The notes below the pieces were generated by a model, which saw only the letters and a program-made list of their open reading frames with translations, made no database searches and had not been told where the DNA came from. A DNA stretch of 18,477 nucleotides from CAVQBP01 sp964448105 (GTDB taxonomy: Bacteria > Bacteroidota > Ignavibacteria > Ignavibacteriales > Ignavibacteriaceae): positions 1 to 18,477 of the forward strand of contig CAYUVK010000105.1 in NCBI GenBank assembly GCA_964448105.1. Direction: 5' to 3'. Position numbers and translations under genes: made by a program. The first letter of the stretch is position 1. Each line of letters begins with the position of its first letter. This document shows, one piece after another, positions 1 to 7,235 of this stretch.

Positions 1-463
1 TTAAATTTTCTATAGGCTGAATTGCAGCAACTGAAGTAATATTAATAATTCTTCCCCATTCTTTGGCAATCATATCAGGAGTTACAAAGTTACAAAATCT
101 AACTACACTTAATAAAACCTGCTCATAAGCCGATTGCCAGTTTTCTTCCTTAAGATCTTTTAAAGTACCGGCAACAGGGCCTCCGCAGTTATTAACAAGG
201 ATATCTATCTTTCCTAATTGCTTATTTGTCGAAGCAACAGTACTTTCAATATCCTGCAGCTTGTTTAAATCGCAGACATTCCAGCAGGCATCAATCCCGT
301 ATAATCTTTTTATATCCGCAACACAGCTTAAAAGATCTTCTTTTGTTCTTGAACAAATTGAAATTTCACATCCCTCAGCTGCAAGAGATATTGCGATAGC
401 CTTTCCTATTCCCTTGCTGGCTGCAGTTACCAGTGCAACTTTTCCTTTTAGTCCTAAATCCAT
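1..463 (-). CDS. Short-chain dehydrogenase/reductase (SDR), partial, 3' end beyond the window
   Basis: The ATG is at 463-461 and 154 codons are visible before the window edge, so about 100 C-terminal residues of a typical 250-260 residue SDR are missing. Visible SDR marks are an N-terminal Rossmann cofactor motif, VTAASKGIGKAIA (a TGxxxGxG variant with Ala in place of the first Gly), the NNCGGP segment in place of the usual NNAG, and GRIINITS, whose Ser sits where the catalytic Ser lies. The YxxxK pair would fall outside the window. SDRs of this kind are NAD(P)H-dependent cytosolic oxidoreductases; the NNxGGP variant occurs in a FabG-like subgroup with divergent active sites, so the substrate cannot be named. 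It lies 33 bp downstream of marC and is probably co-transcribed with lpxA-marC. No clear Shine-Dalgarno sequence is seen. Family assignment is firm, function is open. Confidence 0.85.
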   Translation of the reverse strand, partial: MDLGLKGKVALVTAASKGIGKAIAISLAAEGCEISICSRTKEDLLSCVADIKRLYGIDACWNVCDLNKLQDIESTVASTNKQLGKIDILVNNCGGPVAGTLKDLKEENWQSAYEQVLLSVVRFCNFVTPDMIAKEWGRIINITSVAAIQPIENL

Positions 464-496
464 TTTAGTTATTATTAAAAATATTACAAAAGAATT

Positions 497-1087
497 TTAT
501 TTTATCGATAAAAAAATATTTATAATTCCCACGCGAATCATCATTACAGCAATTGCCGCTAAAAACAAAGAAGCAATTTTAGCAAAAGCTTTTGATCCGC
601 CTTCACCTATCATTTTAATTAGGAATCTTGCATTAAGAAGCACCAGGCAGACAACAATAAAATTTAATGCTATGGAAACAATAGTTGGAATGTAGCCAAA
701 ATTATCAACTAAAATTATGATGGTTGTTAATGCTGCAGGTCCCATTATTAACGGAATACCTAAAGGTACAACACCGATATTTGTTCCCGGGTTTCTCCTT
801 CCTTCCGAAGATGAAATAATATCATTTATAGAAAGTATTAAAAGAATAATACCGCCGGCAATTCTAAAGTCATCAATCGTAATCCCGATGAATACAAGAA
901 GAAGCTTGCCGGCTAAAAGAAAAATATTAGCAACAATAAATGCGGTTAAAACAGCTTCAAAGATTAATTTTCTTTTTTCTTTATCAGTCAAGCCTTCAGC
1001 ATATCCTAAAAAGATTGGTGCAGTTCCAACTATATCAATTGCTACAAATAAAGGAATAAAAGATAGTAAGAAATGTTCGACAGTCAT
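497..1087 (-). CDS. MarC family integral membrane protein
   Basis: This 196-residue protein is almost entirely hydrophobic, with about six membrane segments (roughly residues 4-24, 43-66, 70-88, 106-128, 133-154 and 170-193). It shows the MarC/UPF0056 features: an N-terminal segment with FVAIDIVGTAPIFL, a charged loop with LTDKEKRKL, and a mid-protein loop with PLGIPLIMGPAALTT. Length fits the family (about 195-220). It is an inner-membrane protein. MarC was once linked to multiple antibiotic resistance, but that link was not upheld and no transport substrate is established. It follows lpxA after 23 bp on the same strand and precedes the SDR gene, so all three probably share a transcript. The ATG at 1087 begins a good first membrane segment; the ribosome binding site is weak. 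Confidence 0.9.
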   Translation of the reverse strand: MTVEHFLLSFIPLFVAIDIVGTAPIFLGYAEGLTDKEKRKLIFEAVLTAFIVANIFLLAGKLLLVFIGITIDDFRIAGGIILLILSINDIISSSEGRRNPGTNIGVVPLGIPLIMGPAALTTIIILVDNFGYIPTIVSIALNFIVVCLVLLNARFLIKMIGEGGSKAFAKIASLFLAAIAVMMIRVGIINIFLSIK

Positions 1088-1110
1088 TTAATGCAAGATG
1101 ATAAATTTAA

Positions 1111-1884
1111 TTATTTTGAAATACCGCGTTTACTAGAATTAACAAAATTTATAAGATGAACTAATTCATCCGTTTCAGGGAGCTCTCCAGCAATCTTTTT
1201 TAGGGCTTGCGATACATTTAAATTAGAATTAAAAAGAAAGTTTAAAGCCTTCTTTAACATTTCCATCGATTCAAAAGAAAAATTACGCCTTTTCAAACCT
1301 ATTGAATTCAAACCGGAATATTTTAACGGGTCACCGGAAAATAATGCAAACGGGACAACATCTTTAACAACCATCGAATGTGCACCGACCATACAGTGTT
1401 TTCCAATCCTTACAAATTGATGAATGCCCACCAAGCCCCCGCAAATTGCATAATCACCAAGGGTTACATGACCTCCCAATGCTACAGAATTGGCTAAAAT
1501 ACAATTATTACCTAAAAAACAATCATGCGCAACATGGGAATACGCCATTAAAAGGCAATTATTTCCAATAACGGTTTTATATGGATCGATTGTAGCCCGG
1601 CTTACCGTTACGCATTCTCTAATTGTATTATTATCCCCGATGAATACTTCGGAATACTGGCCTGCATACTTTAAATCCTGCGGGATTGCCGAGATTACTG
1701 CACCGGGATAAACTAGGTTCCCTTCTCCTAACCTTGCCCCATTGTAAATAGTTACATGGTTTAGAAGCCTTGTCCCCTTTCCAATTTTCACATCACCTTC
1801 TATTAAACAGAAAGGACCAATCTCTGCATCTTCCGAAATTTCTGCTTTCGGATCTACTATTGAAGTGTGATGTATTGACGGCAT
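1111..1884 (-). CDS. lpxA: UDP-N-acetylglucosamine acyltransferase (lipid A biosynthesis, first step)
   Basis: This 257-residue protein would transfer a 3-hydroxyacyl chain from acyl carrier protein to UDP-GlcNAc in the cytosol, the first step of lipid A synthesis. Residues 1-185 are imperfect hexapeptide repeats of a left-handed beta helix, followed by a helical tail starting near GLKRRNF. The catalytic region reads MAYSHVAHDC, with His117 and His120 matching E. coli His122 and His125; QDLKYAG and GIHQFVRIG are also LpxA marks. Compared with E. coli LpxA as I recall it, the residues near the acyl-chain ruler differ: Gly173 corresponds to Ala and His191 to Pro in SGDPLKYSG, so the chain length probably differs. 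No other lpx gene lies nearby; marC and the SDR follow. The start at 1884 matches the family N-terminus (IHHTSIVDPKAEI). Confidence 0.96.
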   Translation of the reverse strand: MPSIHHTSIVDPKAEISEDAEIGPFCLIEGDVKIGKGTRLLNHVTIYNGARLGEGNLVYPGAVISAIPQDLKYAGQYSEVFIGDNNTIRECVTVSRATIDPYKTVIGNNCLLMAYSHVAHDCFLGNNCILANSVALGGHVTLGDYAICGGLVGIHQFVRIGKHCMVGAHSMVVKDVVPFALFSGDPLKYSGLNSIGLKRRNFSFESMEMLKKALNFLFNSNLNVSQALKKIAGELPETDELVHLINFVNSSKRGISK

Positions 1885-1940
1885 TATTAATTATTTGGAA
1901 GAAGTAATCAATAATTTATTTTTTTAATTTTTATGAACGT

Positions 1941-1999
1941 TCTTAATCTTACTCATAATCTAAATTCTTAATCCGGTATAAACCCGGTAAAGATTAAGA
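1941..1999. repeat. Inverted repeat with alternative pairings between ackA and lpxA
   Basis: TCTTAATCTT at 1941-1950 is perfectly complementary to AAGATTAAGA at 1990-1999. A second arm, TCTTAATC at 1966-1973, can pair with GATTAAGA at 1992-1999, with a CCGG/CCGG inner stem (1973-1976 and 1984-1987) sharing one base with that arm. The two pairings are mutually exclusive. The element lies 58 bp past the ackA stop and 57 bp before the lpxA start, both genes reading leftwards. It could end the ackA operon or sit in the lpxA leader. No clear uridine run follows, so a simple terminator is unproven. Confidence 0.4.
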
Positions 2000-2056
2000 G
2001 ATAGATTGGAATTAAGAAAAATAATTAAGTATAATAATATACAATTTCTTTATCAG

Positions 2057-3268
2057 CTATACAGGATTCTTTTCAACAAAGCTTTTGACTATTTCATTTG
2101 TATCCATTGCAATAACCAGCTCTTCATTTGTTGGAATACGTAAAACGGTAATCCTTGATGAATCTTTAGAAATTTTTTCTTTATTGTTTTTATTGCTTTC
2201 TTCATCAAGCTCAATTCCTAAAAACTCCATCCCTGTTAATACTTCTTTCCTAACCTCCGGTGAATTCTCGCCAATCCCGCCGGTAAATACAAATGCATCG
2301 AGCCCGCCCATTGCCGCAGCATAAGCACCTAAATATTTTTTTATCCTGTAACAAAAAACTTCAAAGGCATATTTTGCTCTTTTATTATTTTCTTTAACTG
2401 CAGAAAGAATTTCCCTCATATCGCTGCTTTCACCGCTGATACCGATTAACCCGCCGTGCTTATTCAATAAAGTAGAAGCTTCATTTAGAGCAAGACCCTC
2501 TTTCCCCATTATGTATAATATTAATGAAGGATCGATATCACCGCTTCTCGTACCCATTAACAAACCTTCAAGAGGTGTAAAACCCATTGAGGTATCGATT
2601 GATCTGCCATGGTTTACAGCAGCCATGCTGCAGCCGTTGCCTAAATGAGCGGTAATAATCTTAATGTCATTTATATTTTTGCCTAAAATCTCTGCGGCTT
2701 TATTAGATACATATAAATGAGACGTTCCGTGAAAACCATATCTTCTTATTTTATATTTTTTATAAAGTTCGTAAGGTATACCATATAAATAAGCTTTGGG
2801 TGGCATCTTAACATGGAATGCAGTATCGAAAACAGCGCATTGCGGCTTGCCCGGCATTATATTTTCAACAGCTTGTATCCCTTTTATGTTTGAAGGATTA
2901 TGCAGAGGTGCAAGTTCAATATTTTCCTGTAATACTCTAATAACTTCATCGGTAATTAAAACTGATTCGGAGAATGTTTCACCCCCGTGAACCACTCTAT
3001 GACCAATTGCATCAATATCATCTTTATCATCAATTACCCCGTGATTTTTGCTTAACATAACACCAAGAACATATTGAATAGCGCTTGTATGATCGAGTAT
3101 TTCACCGGCAATTCTAATTTTATCACCGTCATATCTTGTGTGAGTTAAAACTGCGCCGCTCATTCCGATTCTTTCAACCACTCCTTTAGCAAGAGCATTC
3201 TTTTTATCGGTATCAATAAATTGATATTTAATAGAAGAGCTTCCGCAATTTAGAACCAGTATCTTCAT
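2057..3268 (-). CDS. ackA: Acetate kinase
   Basis: This 403-residue cytosolic enzyme interconverts acetyl phosphate plus ADP with acetate plus ATP, giving ATP in fermentation or activating acetate in reverse. It carries both acetokinase signatures: LNCGSSSIK at residues 6-14 and the GHRVVHGGE segment near 89-97. Residues known to be essential in the Methanosarcina enzyme are at identical numbers: Asn7, Arg91, Asp148, His180 (YGFHGTSH) and Arg241 (MGTRSGDIDP). FTGGIGENS near 328-336 is the adenosine site. Length excludes butyrate kinase (about 355). The start ATG overlaps the hbd stop as ATGA, and AAGGGG stands about 9 bases upstream, so translation is probably coupled. The usual partner pta is not in the window; it would have to lie elsewhere or be replaced. 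Confidence 0.97.
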   Translation of the reverse strand: MKILVLNCGSSSIKYQFIDTDKKNALAKGVVERIGMSGAVLTHTRYDGDKIRIAGEILDHTSAIQYVLGVMLSKNHGVIDDKDDIDAIGHRVVHGGETFSESVLITDEVIRVLQENIELAPLHNPSNIKGIQAVENIMPGKPQCAVFDTAFHVKMPPKAYLYGIPYELYKKYKIRRYGFHGTSHLYVSNKAAEILGKNINDIKIITAHLGNGCSMAAVNHGRSIDTSMGFTPLEGLLMGTRSGDIDPSLILYIMGKEGLALNEASTLLNKHGGLIGISGESSDMREILSAVKENNKRAKYAFEVFCYRIKKYLGAYAAAMGGLDAFVFTGGIGENSPEVRKEVLTGMEFLGIELDEESNKNNKEKISKDSSRITVLRIPTNEELVIAMDTNEIVKSFVEKNPV

Positions 3269-4209
3269 AATTTTTCCCCTTGCGATATAATTTTCCCGGA
3301 TTCATCATATTTATAAAAACCTTCATGGGTTTTTTTGCCGAGTTTTTTTTCTCTTACAAGTTTGCGTAATATCGGGCAAGCACGGTAGCGCGGCTCTCCT
3401 AAAGTTTTCCAAAGAGTCTCCATCCATGCAAGCACCTCATCAAGTCCCATCATATCCGCCATTTCCAATGGCCCGTTTTGAAAGTTATAGCCAAGTTTCA
3501 TTGCAGTATCGATATCCCTGGCCGTAGCAACACCTTCCAAAAGAATGTACATCGCTTCATTTAGTAATGGTACAATAGCACGGGTAGTAACAAATCCGGG
3601 ATACTCGTAAACTTCTACAGGAGTTTTGCCTATTCTTGCTGCAAAATGTTTTACCTTTTCAACAGTTTCATTCGATGTATACAAGCATTTAACAAGCTCT
3701 ACAAGCGGAACTTTCGGGACAGGATTTAAAAAATGCATACCGATTATTTTATCAGTCCTTTTTGTAGTTTCCGCTATTTTGGTTAAGCTTAAAGTAGATG
3801 TATTTGAAATAAAGATTGTATCTTTACGCGCAAGATTGTCGAGACTTTTAAAAATTTCTTTTTTTAATTCGAAATCTTCATCCACAGCTTCAATAATCAG
3901 ATCACAATCTTTAACTTTATCAATATCCATCTCCCAGCTAATCCTGCTGAATATTGCTTTCTTTTCAGACTGGGTTAAAGCCCATCTTTTTATTTCAAAA
4001 TCAATTGAATCTGCAAGAGATTCCTTTGCCTTATTAAGATTTTCTTTACTTCTTTCAATTATAACTACATCGATCCCGGAAGCAGAAACTGTTTGTGCTA
4101 TCCCTTGTCCCATAACACCGGCACCGATAATAGCGACGGAATTTATTGCTTCTTCATTGAAATTATTTTTACCAAGAAGGTCTTCGAGTTTTAAATTTTC
4201 TTCAACCAT
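3265..4209 (-). CDS. 3-hydroxyacyl-CoA (3-hydroxybutyryl-CoA) dehydrogenase
   Basis: This 314-residue NAD(P)-dependent enzyme oxidises 3-hydroxyacyl-CoA to 3-oxoacyl-CoA or runs in reverse. The Rossmann motif VAIIGAGVMGQGIAQ starts at residue 25, after an N-terminal extension of about 24 residues not found in the common 282-residue enzymes. GMHFLNPVP gives the catalytic His159 and VELV its partner Glu171; Ser138 lies in NTSTL. The C-terminal dimerisation domain holds AMKLGYNFQNGPLEMADMMGLD and ends KTHEGFYKYDESGK. Oddly, the PGFVxNR asparagine (human Asn208) is Thr209 here (PGFVTTR). AAGGAAAT stands just before ATG and overlaps the stop of the upstream lipoprotein gene, which supports this start despite the extension. 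It overlaps ackA by ATGA. A role in butanoyl-CoA or beta-oxidation metabolism is inferred; chain length is unknown. Confidence 0.92.
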   Translation of the reverse strand: MVEENLKLEDLLGKNNFNEEAINSVAIIGAGVMGQGIAQTVSASGIDVVIIERSKENLNKAKESLADSIDFEIKRWALTQSEKKAIFSRISWEMDIDKVKDCDLIIEAVDEDFELKKEIFKSLDNLARKDTIFISNTSTLSLTKIAETTKRTDKIIGMHFLNPVPKVPLVELVKCLYTSNETVEKVKHFAARIGKTPVEVYEYPGFVTTRAIVPLLNEAMYILLEGVATARDIDTAMKLGYNFQNGPLEMADMMGLDEVLAWMETLWKTLGEPRYRACPILRKLVREKKLGKKTHEGFYKYDESGKIISQGEKL

Positions 4210-4218
4210 TTTATTTCC

Positions 4219-5190
4219 TTAAAGTTTTCTTGCCAGGTCTCTTTGTTTAGCAAAATCTTTTAACTTATTAATCTCATCACCTTTTAATTCCAGTTGGAAA
4301 TTTATTTGCGAGTTTGATCTTTCAACTTCCGTTTTTTGCAGAATTTTTCCCAATGAATGATTACTGCCGGATAAAAGGTCCATTGCCAATGCACCTTTTA
4401 TTGCAGTAGATAATAAATATGCATTCTTTGAATCTTTACAATTCCAGTTGGACTCGATATCAATTCCTTCATCAAATTGTGCTGCCAATGTAACGCTTTC
4501 AACTGATTTTAGAATATTGTTGACCGGAACATTCTCATCGACCCCGATAATTTTCTTAATATAGTTTACTGCATAGGTTCCCCTGTCGGTCGCCATCCAA
4601 TATTGTCTTTTATTTTTTATGTTTTTTATAATACTGATTAATGATTTGTTATTATTTAAAGGATTATCCTTCCTTGTAATAACGGATTTAATATAACCGG
4701 GATTATTTGCTACAAGAGCAGTAGAATCATTTATAAAATATAATTGAACAGGGGATTCCTCTTTTAATGTATAAACAATATTATTATTAATTGATTCCTT
4801 ACCGGAACTGCCTGATTTATCAAAATAATTTTTTATCTTCTTCAAATTTTTGTCGAATACAACAACAGCTACATTATTTAAATTCTTATCCACTGATATA
4901 AAAACCTCTGAAATGCCGCTGTTCAATCCAACGCCGGTTTTTTCTTCAAATTTATTGAACCATTTGTTGTAAGGGTAATTTTTGAATAGTGAAGATTTAA
5001 AATAATTATCCCAGAAATCCGTTTTGCGAAGTTCACTTAAATTAACAAACATAACAAATTGGGATTCCGCAGGAAGATAATTAAATACGGTTTTCTGTGT
5101 TTTAGTTAGAGGCTGAATTGCTTCGTTTTTTTTGCATCCCCAAAAAGAAACCATGACTAATAAAACAGATATAAAAAATATTCTTTTCAC
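4219..5190 (-). CDS. Putative lipoprotein of unknown function (DUF3352-like N-terminus)
   Basis: I do not recognise a characterised family. From the GTG at 5190 the product is 323 residues. It starts with a lysine-arginine pair, a hydrophobic stretch and a cysteine in SFWGCKK, a loose lipoprotein signal. The mature start, YLPAESQFVMFVNLSEL, resembles the opening of DUF3352-type periplasmic proteins; the rest is soluble and lysine/asparagine rich, with no membrane segment. A TTG start at 5220 would add ten residues before the signal peptide and overlap the permease by 29 bp. I prefer GTG because it follows the permease stop after one base (TAATGTG), has GGAAAGA about 9 bases upstream, and puts the basic residues at the N-terminus. 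Its place in the run suggests an envelope role tied to the ABC exporter, which is inference only. Confidence 0.75.
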   Translation of the reverse strand: MKRIFFISVLLVMVSFWGCKKNEAIQPLTKTQKTVFNYLPAESQFVMFVNLSELRKTDFWDNYFKSSLFKNYPYNKWFNKFEEKTGVGLNSGISEVFISVDKNLNNVAVVVFDKNLKKIKNYFDKSGSSGKESINNNIVYTLKEESPVQLYFINDSTALVANNPGYIKSVITRKDNPLNNNKSLISIIKNIKNKRQYWMATDRGTYAVNYIKKIIGVDENVPVNNILKSVESVTLAAQFDEGIDIESNWNCKDSKNAYLLSTAIKGALAMDLLSGSNHSLGKILQKTEVERSNSQINFQLELKGDEINKLKDFAKQRDLARKL

Positions 5191-5191
5191 A

Positions 5192-6037
5192 TTAAAAATC
5201 TTTCCGTTTGAAAATTTCAACGCTTAGTATCATAACTAAAAATAAGAATAAAAACGAAGTTATTATGGGTTGTAGTTCAATATTAGTGCCGAAAGCCAAA
5301 TTATAAATATCTTTTCCAAAAAGCTCCGAAGTTTTGGGAATAAAGTAATAAAAACCATCTAAAATCGATAGTAATACTTTATTTTCAATGAACGGAAGTA
5401 TTCTGTCTTTAACAGCCAGTAAAAAAGGGCTCAATATTAAGTAGATAAAATATGCCGACATCATCCCTAAAATTGAACTTTTTGTTATAACTCCAAAGAG
5501 CACTATCACAGCATTGAGTGCGGCAAAAGCAAAAGTAATTAAAAGAATAGACCATAATACTGCAAAATTCCAATAAGAAAATTTTAGGGAAATTATGAAC
5601 CAGACCCCGATAATTAAAAAAGCAATATTTATTAATACAACAAAAATTCCCCCGGTATATTTCCCCCAAAGAAGCTGCGCCCGGGAAATAGGTTTGGATA
5701 ATAATAAATCGATATTCCCTTTCTCCAGCATAACCGGTACAAAGCTGGCACTCGAAAATATTGCCAGGAGCAAACCCAAATTTGCAACGGAATTAATTAT
5801 TACAATTTCGAACATTGTTATTATGCTTCCAAGGGCTGTCAGGCTACCTGGTGCATTTATCTTATTTGAACTAGATATATTCCCGATGTTTGAAAGAATT
5901 GATGATGTATCCGCTAAACTTGTAATAACAGCCAGCACAATAATTACAATGGCGGAAATGCCCAGGAAAAAAAGAAATACTTTCCTCGCTAAAGCTTCTC
6001 TTAATGTAAACCAGGTCATCACTAAAATGTTTTTCAT
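5192..6037 (-). CDS. ABC-2 type transporter permease subunit
   Basis: This 281-residue inner-membrane protein has about six hydrophobic segments (roughly residues 17-41, 68-104, 120-147, 150-178, 185-208 and 259-275). It begins MTWFTLREALARKVF, typical of NosY-like ABC-2 permeases. SASFVPVMLEKGNIDLLLSKPISR near residues 96-119 is the conserved cytoplasmic segment of these permeases, leading into LLWGKYTGG. It partners the ATPase encoded just upstream: its ATG overlaps the ATPase TGA (ATGA) and is preceded by a strong GAGGGG ribosome site. The transported substrate cannot be told. The lipoprotein gene downstream may act with it. Confidence 0.9.
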   Translation of the reverse strand: MKNILVMTWFTLREALARKVFLFFLGISAIVIIVLAVITSLADTSSILSNIGNISSSNKINAPGSLTALGSIITMFEIVIINSVANLGLLLAIFSSASFVPVMLEKGNIDLLLSKPISRAQLLWGKYTGGIFVVLINIAFLIIGVWFIISLKFSYWNFAVLWSILLITFAFAALNAVIVLFGVITKSSILGMMSAYFIYLILSPFLLAVKDRILPFIENKVLLSILDGFYYFIPKTSELFGKDIYNLAFGTNIELQPIITSFLFLFLVMILSVEIFKRKDF

Positions 6038-6975
6038 TTATTCCCCTCTTTCTCCGATGCCTGAATAAGCGAAATGAACATTTCTTCAAGTGTACTTTTA
6101 AGGGGAATAATCTCTTTGATTAGAACTCCCTTATTCCGGGTAAAATCGATAAACCCGTTGAGCTCTTTAATATCTGTAACTTTTACAGTATAAGAACCGG
6201 GTTTTATTTTTGAGAAATTAATTTCTTTTTGTAAACCGGCCAAAGCTTCAGGCGGAAAATCATCCTGAATATTTATAGTATATTCTTCTTTTTTTTCTGT
6301 GAATTCTTTTACCGTCCCCTCGCGTAAAAGCTTCCCTTTGTTTAGAATACCCACCCTATCGGTAATTAGTTCTACTTCGGAAAGTAAATGACTGTTTAAA
6401 AAAATTGTTTTTGATTTTGATTTTAAATCGAGAAGAATATCCCTAATTTCTTTTCTGCCAATCGGATCAACACCATCGGTCGGTTCATCCAGAAAAATTA
6501 ATTCCGGATCATTAATTAAAGTTTGTGCCAGGCCCAGTCTCTGCATCATTCCTTTAGAATAAGTTTTTACCTTGGTCTTTTTCCATTTCGATAATTTAAC
6601 CAGTTCCAATAATTCATCGATCTTCTTTTCAAAACTATTCCCCTCCAAGCCATTGAGCTTTCCAAAGAATTTTAAGACATTCCCGCCGGTTAAGTAAGAA
6701 GGATATTTATGGTTTTCTGGTAGATAACCAATTTTGCTCTTAATCTTATAATTTGAAATATCTTCATTTAAAATATTAGCATTCCCTGAAGTTGGGAAAG
6801 TTATGCCTAACAATATTTTAATTAGAGTTGTTTTGCCGGCACCGTTAGGACCCAATAACCCGAAAATACTTCCGCCTTCAACCGATAGGCTTAAATCGGT
6901 AAGCGCCTGTACATTTTTCTTTCCGAATGAAGATGTATATATTTTTGTTAAATTATTTATTTCTATCGAATTCAT
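6034..6975 (-). CDS. ABC transporter ATP-binding protein
   Basis: This 313-residue nucleotide-binding subunit powers the ABC-2 permease encoded next. Walker A is GPNGAGKT at 42-49, the Q-loop region reads GYLPEN near 83-88 (Glu in the Gln position, common in this group), the signature is YSKGMMQR at 139-146, Walker B is LIFLDEP at 159-165, and the H-loop is His196 in NSHLLSE. A C-terminal tail of about 100 residues (EYTINIQDD to SEKEGNK) follows, as in NosF/CcmA-like and bacitracin-type exporter ATPases. It is the first gene of the five-gene run and lies divergent from recQ across 260 bp. The start ATG at 6975 fits the family N-terminus (IEINNLTKIY); only a weak GAG precedes it. Confidence 0.95.
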   Translation of the reverse strand: MNSIEINNLTKIYTSSFGKKNVQALTDLSLSVEGGSIFGLLGPNGAGKTTLIKILLGITFPTSGNANILNEDISNYKIKSKIGYLPENHKYPSYLTGGNVLKFFGKLNGLEGNSFEKKIDELLELVKLSKWKKTKVKTYSKGMMQRLGLAQTLINDPELIFLDEPTDGVDPIGRKEIRDILLDLKSKSKTIFLNSHLLSEVELITDRVGILNKGKLLREGTVKEFTEKKEEYTINIQDDFPPEALAGLQKEINFSKIKPGSYTVKVTDIKELNGFIDFTRNKGVLIKEIIPLKSTLEEMFISLIQASEKEGNK

Positions 6976-7051
6976 AATTTCTCAAAATTTAAACTATAAA
7001 TTTAAGCAAAATAGAACTAATATTGAATTTAATTTATTAGGTAGAATCTCA

Positions 7052-7160
7052 ATCAAAGATCAAAAGTTGTAGTGGACGTAAAATTTGCGTCCACTACAGG
7101 TTATTACAAATATTTTTTCTGTTAGAATTAAATAGGCATTAACTTTTGACTTTTGATCTT
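7052..7160. repeat. Composite intergenic repeat: heptad arms around a TGTAG...CTACA palindrome
   Basis: This element occupies much of the 260 bp gap between the divergent ABC ATPase and recQ genes. The left arm AAGATCAAAAGT (7056-7067) is perfectly complementary to ACTTTTGATCTT (7149-7160). Directly inside the left arm is an 11 bp perfect palindrome, TGTAGTGGACG (7068-7078) with CGTCCACTACA (7088-7098) and a nine-base loop. The arms are built of seven-base units: ATCAAAG then ATCAAAA on the left, TTTTGAC then TTTTGAT (7144-7157) on the right. The rest of the gap is AT-rich, with no confident promoter for either gene. Confidence 0.6.
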
Positions 7161-7235
7161 CAAACACTTTATTTTATAAAAGTTATTTGAAATAATTAAA
7201 CCAGTTTTATTTATATAAAAAATACTCCGTCGTTT

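Noticed and set aside
5191..5220. TTG start for the exporter-linked lipoprotein
   Set aside because: It overlaps the permease by 29 bp and puts ten residues before the basic start of the signal peptide, while GTG 5190 has a ribosome site and contacts the permease stop.
7052..7160. Insertion sequence or tRNA gene in the recQ upstream gap
   Set aside because: There is no transposase frame and no cloverleaf; only short inverted and heptad repeats are visible.
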